From Nitrincola schmidtii (GTDB taxonomy: Bacteria; Pseudomonadota; Gammaproteobacteria; Pseudomonadales; Balneatricaceae): 64,000 bases of DNA. The notes beneath the pieces were generated by a model, which was given only the letters and a program-made list of their open reading frames with translations, did not search any database and was not told the origin of the DNA. The DNA lies in the NCBI RefSeq assembly GCF_008973715.1, contig NZ_WBOL01000014.1, forward strand, positions 37,057 through 101,056, given 5' to 3'. Position 1 is the first letter of the stretch. Each line of letters starts with the position of its first letter. A program made the position numbers and the translations under genes. Shown piece by piece: positions 52,394 through 60,250 of the stretch.

Positions 52394-53475
52394 CCGAGCT
52401 GAGCAAATAATATTGAGAAAAGTGCATCAACAATAATTACCAAAAATATACTCTGAACGACACTTCGTGTTGTCCTATGACCTACGGCTTCCGCGCCGCC
52501 TTTAGCTAACAACCCCTGCATACAGCCCACATTAACAATGATCAACGCAAACACAGGAGCTTTGATCAGGCCAACCCAAAAATGGATCGGATCCACCACG
52601 GCACCAAAGCGTTGAATAAACTCAACAGGACTCAAATCTAACTGCACCATTGCTACAAACATACCGCCACCAATACCGGTCAGCATCGACAACACCGTTA
52701 ACAAAGGCATAACGATCATTAAGCCTAATAGTTTAGGTAAAACTAACCAAGCAAAAGGATCTTGCCCTAAGCTTTTTAATGCCAAGACTTCTTGATTCAT
52801 TTGCATGGTAGCTAACTGCGCAGCAAACGCTGACCCAGAGCGTCCAGCAACGATAATGGCACAGATCAAAGGCGCTAACTCACGCAGCATAATTAAGGAG
52901 ATCAGTTCCACAACGAAGATATTGGCACCATAAGTTGCCAATTGGAGTCCACCTTGAAAAGCGATCACCGCCCCCAGCAAAAAGGCTAATAACGCAATAA
53001 TGGGGACTGCGTTAAGACCATCTCGCTGCAACACATCTAGCAACATTTTAATTTTCAGTTGTCTAGGATGACGAATCAAACTGAACACTAAGGCTGATAA
53101 CTGACCAGCAAACTCCAACAATTCGCGCCCATGACGGATCACACGAAACACTTGCTGACCCAGTGCCGCCAATAGGTTTACTGACTCTTGCTGTGCTGGA
53201 ACAGGACCCACTTTTTCACGAACTAACTCTAACAAACCGCGCTGCTCTTTGGTTAAACCTTCAGGCCAAGCACTGGGTTCATTGCCAATCAGCTCAAGCA
53301 AAACTCTTGAACCATTCGGGTCTAGTTGAGCAATAGCGATATGATTAACCTGATGTCGCGTGTTATTTTTGGAAATTTTCTGTAGCTGCTTTAAATAGGG
53401 TGTTGTCCACTCTCCTCTCAGCTGCACTCCATCCGATGACTCACTGATAACAGGAGGTTGTTTCTCTTCATTCAT
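52387..53475 (-). CDS. STAS-MlaE fusion permease of the MCE transporter
   Basis: This protein of about 362 aa has an N-terminal STAS-like domain (about 10-95; VQLRGEWTTPYL, IAIAQLDPNGSRVLLEL) joined to an MlaE/YrbE permease (about 110-362; ALLAFLLGAVIAFQGG, LRELAPLICAIIVAGRSGSA). In the canonical Mla system the STAS protein MlaB is separate. The ATG at 53475 has GGAG eight bases upstream and is preferred over the one at 53481. Confidence 0.93.
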   Translation of the reverse strand: MNEEKQPPVISESSDGVQLRGEWTTPYLKQLQKISKNNTRHQVNHIAIAQLDPNGSRVLLELIGNEPSAWPEGLTKEQRGLLELVREKVGPVPAQQESVNLLAALGQQVFRVIRHGRELLEFAGQLSALVFSLIRHPRQLKIKMLLDVLQRDGLNAVPIIALLAFLLGAVIAFQGGLQLATYGANIFVVELISLIMLRELAPLICAIIVAGRSGSAFAAQLATMQMNQEVLALKSLGQDPFAWLVLPKLLGLMIVMPLLTVLSMLTGIGGGMFVAMVQLDLSPVEFIQRFGAVVDPIHFWVGLIKAPVFALIIVNVGCMQGLLAKGGAEAVGHRTTRSVVQSIFLVIIVDALFSILFAQLGW

Positions 53476-53603
53476 ATCCATGACTCCACAATACTCGCAC
53501 CATCTTAGCAGATGCGAATAAAACAGCGAATCATAATGGAAAGCTTGTGTCTGACCGTTGCTTTGAGATAATGCATTTTATATATCACTCATGGAGAGCT
53601 TTA

Positions 53604-55055
53604 ATGACGGCACCACTCTCTCGCAAAACTGCAATAGCTAAGCGTTTCTGCGCTATGTTTCTAGCGGTTTTTTTCAGTTCTTCAGTCAATGCTCAACTTC
53701 CAGAAAGTTTGAGGCAAGCGATACAATCTCAATCATTGCCTGCCGACGCAATGGGCATTTGGGTTAAACCTGTCGATAGTGCGGTACCGATAGTCTCGCA
53801 TAATGCTGACAGATTGTTTAATCCTGCTTCGACTATTAAAGTCGCAACGACCTTAGCCGCATTACTGGAATTGGGGCCTGCTTATACTTGGCCAACAAGC
53901 TTCAGATCTACTGCCCCAGTTGAGAATGGTGTATTGAGAGGTGACTTAATCATTCGTGGCACGGGAGATCCTGGAGCAGTCAGTGAAGAGCATTGGCGAA
54001 TGCTGCGTGATCTTCAGCGAATGACAGGCTTAAGACGTATTGAAGGTAATGTCATCTTAGATGCCAGTTACTTTATGCTTCCTACGGAAGATCCGGGCGC
54101 TTTTGACGGACAACCTTATCGTGCTTACAATCAATTGGCTTACGCACTGCATGTCAACTCCAACTCTATTCGTTTTCATATCATTCCAGAGGGAAACTCA
54201 ATTCGAATTGAAGCAGAACCTCCTCTTCCTGGACTGAAAATTAACAATCAATTAACACGTGGTAATGGTAACTGCGATGCCTGGCAGCGTGGTATTCGAT
54301 ATGACGTTGGCCGAAACGAAGTTACCTTTAGCGGCGCCTATCCGGTTAATTGCGGCAATTACGAATTACTAAGAACAGCGGTAGCCCCAGATTTCAATGC
54401 TGCAGAGCTTTTCCGGTTACATTGGGCACAGTGGGGCGGAGAAATCACAGGGGATATTCTTAGCCACCAAGGTGCTGCTTTGAATTATAGTCATACACTG
54501 ATGGTTCACCACTCGCGTCCACTGGCAGATCTCATCAAAGTAGCCAATAAGTGGAGTCACAATGTCATGACTCGACATATGGCACTATCGGTTGGCGCAA
54601 GCCGAATGGGACCACCGGCTACTCTTGAGAAAGCGCGAGTTTCCTTAATCGAGGTATTAAGGGAGGCGGGCGTAAATACTCAGGGAATGTTTATAGACAA
54701 TGGCTCTGGTTTAAGTCGAGTCGCTCGGATCTCTCCCAATCAACTAGGACAAATCCTTCAAGTAGGGTGGGATAGCCCAAGAAGGCCTGAGTTTATCTCC
54801 TCTTTATCGATTTCGGGGATAGATGGAACAACGCGCAGACAGTATCGAAATAATGCAGCAGCGGGACAAAAACATTTAAAAACCGGACTACTAAATCAAG
54901 TTTCAGCCATTACGGGTTATGTCAGAAATCGCTGCAACGAAGATGTGATGGTGGTACTCTTAATCAATCACCCCGAAGCACATTTAGGCCATGGAACACG
55001 CATGCAACAAACGCTCATGGACTGGGTTTATCAATCGGCTGGGTGTTCGAACTAA
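53604..55055 (+). CDS. dacB: D-alanyl-D-alanine carboxypeptidase/endopeptidase (PBP4, DacB)
   Basis: This periplasmic S13-family enzyme of about 483 aa trims and cleaves peptidoglycan cross-links. A signal peptide (FCAMFLAVFFSSSVNAQ) precedes the penicillin-binding motifs SxxK (PASTIKVAT), SxN (SHNVMTRHM) and KTG (LKTGLLNQ). The ATG at 53604 follows GGAGAG; nineteen further upstream codons are open but less likely. Only about 130 bp separate it from the divergent MCE operon. Confidence 0.94.
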   Translation: MTAPLSRKTAIAKRFCAMFLAVFFSSSVNAQLPESLRQAIQSQSLPADAMGIWVKPVDSAVPIVSHNADRLFNPASTIKVATTLAALLELGPAYTWPTSFRSTAPVENGVLRGDLIIRGTGDPGAVSEEHWRMLRDLQRMTGLRRIEGNVILDASYFMLPTEDPGAFDGQPYRAYNQLAYALHVNSNSIRFHIIPEGNSIRIEAEPPLPGLKINNQLTRGNGNCDAWQRGIRYDVGRNEVTFSGAYPVNCGNYELLRTAVAPDFNAAELFRLHWAQWGGEITGDILSHQGAALNYSHTLMVHHSRPLADLIKVANKWSHNVMTRHMALSVGASRMGPPATLEKARVSLIEVLREAGVNTQGMFIDNGSGLSRVARISPNQLGQILQVGWDSPRRPEFISSLSISGIDGTTRRQYRNNAAAGQKHLKTGLLNQVSAITGYVRNRCNEDVMVVLLINHPEAHLGHGTRMQQTLMDWVYQSAGCSN

Positions 55056-55064
55056 TCGAACACC
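55042..55064 (+). other. Stem-loop overlapping the dacB stop
   Basis: GGTGTTCGA and TCGAACACC pair perfectly (9 bp) around a five-base loop that contains the TAA stop. No T run follows, so it is not a standard terminator; it could protect or pause the transcript. Confidence 0.5.
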
Positions 55065-55094
55065 TCCAACATATACCTAGGATCAATAGCTGTA

Positions 55095-57221
55095 ATGCCA
55101 ACAAAAAATTACTCTAAAAATATCATAACGTTACTGTCATTCTGCATATTAAGCACCCATAGTGCGGCAGACTTACTGCTTGATGAAAATGCTTTCTTAA
55201 TCGATATTCCAACCGTTACATCAGCAACCCGCTTAACACAGCACTTAAGTGATGCACCTGTTTCCATGACTGTTATTGATCGGGCAACCATACAGGCGTC
55301 AGGAGCACAGACTGTTCCGGATCTATTCCGCCTTGTTCCCGGTTTTCAAGTGGCGCATGTCAATACCAATAAGTACGCGGTGACCTATCATGGCCATAGT
55401 GATGACTTTCCTAGACGTCTTGAAGTGATGATTGACGGGAGATCGGTTTATATGCCGCTCATATCATCACCCGATTGGACGTCACTGGGTTTACATTTAG
55501 ATGATATTGAAAAAATTGAGATTGTAAGAGGATCAAACACAGCCACTCATGGCTCAAATGCATTTCTTGGTGCCATTAACATCATTACTCGCCATCCTTC
55601 CACAGAATCAAAAGCGAGCGGATCAGTTACGCTAGGATCACTAGATACCAGCAATACCAATGCAAGATTTAGTGGACTGACGCCGATAGGACATTACCGC
55701 TTGTCCTATGGTTACGAAGAAAACAGTGGCAGTCGTCAGTTCTCAGATGGAGCTAGACGCAATTATTTGAATTTCAGTGGCAGCTTTGCACCAAGTACTC
55801 AAGACCAAATAGAAATCAGAACGGGTATTGATAGAGGCTATACAACCATTGGATCACTTAAAGCATCCGAAACACCCGATAGTATTGTAACTAAAGAAAG
55901 GGACTACAGTTCTAACTTTCAACACCTTATCTGGAATCGAACTGTAAACGATAGCTTGTCAATCGAGGTAGCAGGCTATAGAAATGAATTAACTTTGAAA
56001 GAGCAAGCACCCAGTTTTGAAGAGGTGCTCAAATCAGTATCATATGAAGCCTATACTATATGGATGAACAACCCTGAAATATTCGATAACTGCTCAAAAC
56101 TCCCAGAAAAATTGGAAAAAAGTTGTATTGCTGTTAATGATTCAGCAAATTCGCTTAATAGCACTCCAAGCGTAAGACTTAATAATGAAAATGGATCAAC
56201 ACGACAAGAAGATCTACAAGTTTCTGGGATTTATACACAAGCCAACTTATCGTCAGTAATAGGTTTAGGCTATAGAAAAGATATTGGTACAGGGAGAACT
56301 CTATTTGATAACGGAAACATAAGTACAAAAAGGTATAGAGTTTTCTTCAATTCCGTATATAACCCCTCACCTATTTATACGATTAATTTGGGAGCTCTGC
56401 ATGAAAATGAAGAGTCAAGATCTGAAGCTACATCACTCAGAACTGCACTAAATGTTCACATAACAAATAATTTAACCTTAAGAACTGGGCTTAGCCATAG
56501 TGAACGTCTACCTTCACTTTATGAGTCTTATGGTGAGACTACTTACTATTACGATGGTCTTGATAATGAGATATACAACGCCATTAGGAGACCTAATCAA
56601 AATTTAAACCCCGAAAAAGTCAACAGTAAAGAAGTAGGCCTTCTTTATAACTTTCAAAACATTAATGGCAACTTAGATATTAGAATCTTTAATGAAAAAA
56701 TAACTCAAGGTATCGAAACTTACAGAATAATCCTCCCACTGTCACAGGTTAATGGAAGCAATACCACACGAATAGAAAAAAATATATCATCATGGGAAAA
56801 TAATGGGGCAGAGTTACAGTTAAAAATTCAACCCAAAGACAACCTATGGCTTCTGTTGAATTATACATATATCAATTCTACAAAAGATGGCTTTAATAAT
56901 GGATCAAGATTCATTACCAGGAATCATCTAGCTCCAAGACATAGTGCATCAGCACTTGTCAGCTGGAAACCAACATCAGATCTACAACTCAGTGCAGCAC
57001 ATTATTATGTTGATCAAATGCACTGGTTCGAAGGCGACATCAGAGAAGCGTATAATAGAACCGACCTAAGAGCAGCAAAATCTTGGACACCTAGCTCACA
57101 AACACAAGCTGAAGCTGCACTAGTCATACAAAATGCGTTTGGACCCACCTATAAGGAGTTTTACGACTACCATGACTTTGAACGTCGTATTTTTCTAACC
57201 TTTCGTTTAAAATATGATTGA
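55095..57221 (+). CDS. TonB-dependent receptor (paralog 1)
   Basis: This 708-aa outer-membrane protein has a signal peptide ending near SAA, a plug domain (about 50-160; SMTVIDRATIQASGAQTVPDLF, VEMI-like EVMIDGRSVYMPL, IEIVRGSNTATHGSNAFLGAINI) and a beta-barrel ending in the aromatic pattern RRIFLTFRLKYD. A receptor-specific insertion at about 330-350 has two cysteines (NCSKL, KSCIA). It begins a four-gene module with a paralog, a periplasmic binding protein and a phosphorelay kinase. Ligand unknown. The second half is AT-rich with many AGA and ATA codons. Confidence 0.92.
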   Translation: MPTKNYSKNIITLLSFCILSTHSAADLLLDENAFLIDIPTVTSATRLTQHLSDAPVSMTVIDRATIQASGAQTVPDLFRLVPGFQVAHVNTNKYAVTYHGHSDDFPRRLEVMIDGRSVYMPLISSPDWTSLGLHLDDIEKIEIVRGSNTATHGSNAFLGAINIITRHPSTESKASGSVTLGSLDTSNTNARFSGLTPIGHYRLSYGYEENSGSRQFSDGARRNYLNFSGSFAPSTQDQIEIRTGIDRGYTTIGSLKASETPDSIVTKERDYSSNFQHLIWNRTVNDSLSIEVAGYRNELTLKEQAPSFEEVLKSVSYEAYTIWMNNPEIFDNCSKLPEKLEKSCIAVNDSANSLNSTPSVRLNNENGSTRQEDLQVSGIYTQANLSSVIGLGYRKDIGTGRTLFDNGNISTKRYRVFFNSVYNPSPIYTINLGALHENEESRSEATSLRTALNVHITNNLTLRTGLSHSERLPSLYESYGETTYYYDGLDNEIYNAIRRPNQNLNPEKVNSKEVGLLYNFQNINGNLDIRIFNEKITQGIETYRIILPLSQVNGSNTTRIEKNISSWENNGAELQLKIQPKDNLWLLLNYTYINSTKDGFNNGSRFITRNHLAPRHSASALVSWKPTSDLQLSAAHYYVDQMHWFEGDIREAYNRTDLRAAKSWTPSSQTQAEAALVIQNAFGPTYKEFYDYHDFERRIFLTFRLKYD

Positions 57222-57267
57222 AAGGGTCAAAACTGTTGCATTATGGAATTATGTTGGATGGAATCGC

Positions 57268-59307
57268 ATGGTCAGGAAAACCAAATATAACTTAAAAAAG
57301 CTCACCAAAACTCCTAGCAAGTTTGGATTACTAAGCACTTTAGTAGCTTTTAGTCCCCTGTTGCCTGCACACACATTAGTGTTAAAAGAATCCGATATAT
57401 TTGGTGAGCTACCGTCCGTTACATCCGTTTCACGTTTAAAGCAAAATCCTCATACGTCCCCTGCATCTGTATCAGTTATAAATCAGCGCATGATCAAAGC
57501 ATCGGGTGCACAGACATTAACTGACATTTTAGCCTTAGCTCCTGGATTTCAAGTATTTCATTTGAACAGCAATCGGCAAGGCGCAAACTATCATAGCGTT
57601 AACAATCAGTTTCCAAATCAGCTTGAAATCATGGTTAACGGTAGATCGGTTTACCTCCCCCTTCTATCCACCGTCTTATGGCATACTCTAGGGCTTCATA
57701 TCGACGATATAGATCGAGTTGAGATTATTCGTGGGTCAAACTCAGCTACACAAGGCTCGAATGCTTTTCTTGGCGCCGTAAACTTCATTACTAAATCGCC
57801 AATGACAGATCATAGTTGGAAAGCATCAGCTATTGTCGGATCGATGAATTCACAATCAGCGCAGCTGTCTCACTCTGGGCAGTTTGAAGGTACTTTTTAC
57901 CGTTTCAGTGGTTCCAGTGAAACTAATGATGGTAATAGCAGATTCAAGGATAGTCATGAACGTAATTATATTAATAGTGAATGGATTTGGTCCCCTACCA
58001 TCAATGACACCGTTAGTCTAAATTTCGGGGTTGATCAAGGCTATACACATATTGGCTATCTATATGATTATGAGAATCGCTTTCCAAATGGGGAACGCTA
58101 TCTTGCGAAACAAAATTATTCGTCCAACTATCAACACCTACGCTGGTCAAAAGTCTTAAATAACGATAAAACTTTGCATGTTAGGTCATACCGTAATTTA
58201 TTAAATCTTAATGAATCAAAACCTTCAATCGAAGATATAACAAGATTTATCACCAAAGATGAAGCCATTTCTGTCAATTTACTTCAGAACAATCCAGAAT
58301 TTCGAGGCTATCGCGAACATGGAAAAACATCTCTGTGGGATATGGAATTAGCAATAGAAATCGAAAATAAAACAGCTCATAGCTTCACGGGAATAGGGAT
58401 AAGAAAAGAAAAATCCTCAAGTCCCGTTCTGCTTCAATCAGGTGAAGTATCCAGCGATAAATTTCGTTTATTCAACAGCAGTGAAATACATTTACTGCCT
58501 AAGGTAATTATCAATGCTGGTTTAATGCATGAATATGAAAACAATGTTATTAATGCAACATCCGGGCGTCTAGGGGTAAACTACCAGCTTTTACCACAGA
58601 CAAGTATCAGATTAGGCTATAGCAGCAGTAACCGTTTACCATCACTATTAGAGCGAAATGGTAATTATACAATTTTACCTAACCGCATCCTTGAACGAGA
58701 AAACCAAGAATTAAATCCCGAAAAAATAATCAGTTACGAGCTTGGTATTCATCATCAATTGAATAAATTACAGGGTTCTATAGATATAAGACTTTTTCAA
58801 GAAAATATCTCCGAAGCCATTATGAATTTTAAAGAGGGTATGGTCGGGGAAAGGCGAAATATTGGGCAATGGCAAAACAATGGGTTCGAAACTCAAATCA
58901 AATTACAACCGAGCAACACAGTATGGTTATTATTTAACTACAGTTATTTGAACAACAACGTAGAATCTTGGAATCAAGGTTCTGCAGGTATATTTCCAGA
59001 TGTTCAACTTGCACCGCGTCATACTTTATCTTCACTCGCAAACTGGGAAGCTAGACCCGATCTAAATTTAAGTGCTACTTACTATTTTATGGATGATGTT
59101 CTATGGAGAAGAAGCTACAACTTATTACACCAACCTAAATATGAAAGACTTGACATTAAACTTGCTAAATCATGGCGGAGTAAGAACAGCCAGATAGAAC
59201 TATCAACACTGGTTCAGAATGCATTTGATAATAGCTATCAAACTTTCTATCAAGATCATAAATTTGATAGAAGAATATTTGTTCAATTAAACATCACAAT
59301 GGATTAG
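57268..59307 (+). CDS. TonB-dependent receptor (paralog 2)
   Basis: This outer-membrane receptor of about 679 aa is clearly related to its neighbour (LPSVTSVSRLKQ, PGFQVFHLNSN, EIMVNGRSVYLPLL, VEIIRGSNSATQGSNAFLGAVN; C-terminus RRIFVQLNITMD). The ATG at 57268 is preferred: GGA lies seven bases upstream and a signal peptide (FGLLSTLVAFSPLLPAHT) follows. An earlier in-frame ATG at 57214 overlaps the stop of the first receptor but would add an unusual 18-residue leader. Same module, same AT-rich composition. Confidence 0.9.
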   Translation: MVRKTKYNLKKLTKTPSKFGLLSTLVAFSPLLPAHTLVLKESDIFGELPSVTSVSRLKQNPHTSPASVSVINQRMIKASGAQTLTDILALAPGFQVFHLNSNRQGANYHSVNNQFPNQLEIMVNGRSVYLPLLSTVLWHTLGLHIDDIDRVEIIRGSNSATQGSNAFLGAVNFITKSPMTDHSWKASAIVGSMNSQSAQLSHSGQFEGTFYRFSGSSETNDGNSRFKDSHERNYINSEWIWSPTINDTVSLNFGVDQGYTHIGYLYDYENRFPNGERYLAKQNYSSNYQHLRWSKVLNNDKTLHVRSYRNLLNLNESKPSIEDITRFITKDEAISVNLLQNNPEFRGYREHGKTSLWDMELAIEIENKTAHSFTGIGIRKEKSSSPVLLQSGEVSSDKFRLFNSSEIHLLPKVIINAGLMHEYENNVINATSGRLGVNYQLLPQTSIRLGYSSSNRLPSLLERNGNYTILPNRILERENQELNPEKIISYELGIHHQLNKLQGSIDIRLFQENISEAIMNFKEGMVGERRNIGQWQNNGFETQIKLQPSNTVWLLFNYSYLNNNVESWNQGSAGIFPDVQLAPRHTLSSLANWEARPDLNLSATYYFMDDVLWRRSYNLLHQPKYERLDIKLAKSWRSKNSQIELSTLVQNAFDNSYQTFYQDHKFDRRIFVQLNITMD

Positions 59308-59317
59308 GTGTGTAAGG

Positions 59318-60250
59318 ATGCATAAGCAGAAAGGGACCTACAATAGTATTAAGCGTATATTGCTATTCATACTTTTAGTATTTTCGACTGCATCCTATTC
59401 AAAAGAACTGTTAATCTTACTAAGCGACGACCAAAAAATTCACAATGAAATTGCTGCATTAATCGTTGAAAATAGCAGCGTTTCTGCCACCATTCGTTTA
59501 TACACTGAACACACTAAATCAGAGGTAAGTTTAGAAGGCTTGGTGATTGTCGCTATCGGCACAAGAGCCTGTGATCAAGCAATAACGAACCTAGCATTAG
59601 AAGATCAACTCATATGCACCTTGATTCCAGCACAAACCTATCAAACACTGATAACAAAACACAACAAAGCAGATCTAAACCAGAATTCATTGACTGCTGT
59701 CTTTATGGATCAACCTATAGAGCGTCAAATCCGACTTGTTAAACTTATCGCACCTGATGCGAAAAGCATTGGTACTGTTTTTGGACAAACTTCCATTTCA
59801 CAAAGATCTAATTTTGAGCGTTATGGCCAAGCACTAAACTTTGTGACTCATCATGCATTTCTAGATGAAACACAGAACCCAGTACAGATTTTAACGCCGC
59901 TCATACAGAGAAGTGATGTATTTTTAGCTATACCAGATAATGCGAATTTTAATAGAAGCGTATCTCGATGGGCTCTCTACATAACACTTCGAAACAAAAT
60001 ACCGTTGATTGGGTTTTCGGCCAGCTATTCTGAAGCAGGTGCGGTAGTATCACTTTATTCAACTACAGAACAACTAGCGCTTCAAACGCGTGAAACCTTA
60101 GTAAATCTCTTAATTCATGGAAATCTAGCACCTGCTTCGTTTCCTAAGGAATTTACCATCATGGTTAATGATTCTACCGCAAGAACATTAAGGATGAATC
60201 TTCCAGATACTGAATTCCTTACCGAACAGTTGAAAGAGATTGATAGATGA
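59318..60250 (+). CDS. Periplasmic binding protein, ABC_sub_bind (PF04392)-like
   Basis: This 310-aa protein has a signal peptide (IKRILLFILLVFSTASYS) and a two-lobed binding-protein pattern; the C-terminal IPLIGFSASYSEAGAVVSLYSTTEQLALQ matches the PF04392 ABC substrate-binding family in its usual place (quoted in parts: IPLIGFSASYSEAG, then AVVSLYS). No permease or ATPase is nearby. Instead its stop overlaps the start of the hybrid kinase (ATGA), so it more likely presents a ligand to that sensor. Confidence 0.85.
   Translation: MHKQKGTYNSIKRILLFILLVFSTASYSKELLILLSDDQKIHNEIAALIVENSSVSATIRLYTEHTKSEVSLEGLVIVAIGTRACDQAITNLALEDQLICTLIPAQTYQTLITKHNKADLNQNSLTAVFMDQPIERQIRLVKLIAPDAKSIGTVFGQTSISQRSNFERYGQALNFVTHHAFLDETQNPVQILTPLIQRSDVFLAIPDNANFNRSVSRWALYITLRNKIPLIGFSASYSEAGAVVSLYSTTEQLALQTRETLVNLLIHGNLAPASFPKEFTIMVNDSTARTLRMNLPDTEFLTEQLKEIDR

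Noticed and set aside
55095..59307. Tandem receptors as a recent duplication or recombination repeat
   Set aside because: The proteins are related but differ throughout at DNA level; no long identical blocks are visible, so this is an old duplication or two acquired paralogs.
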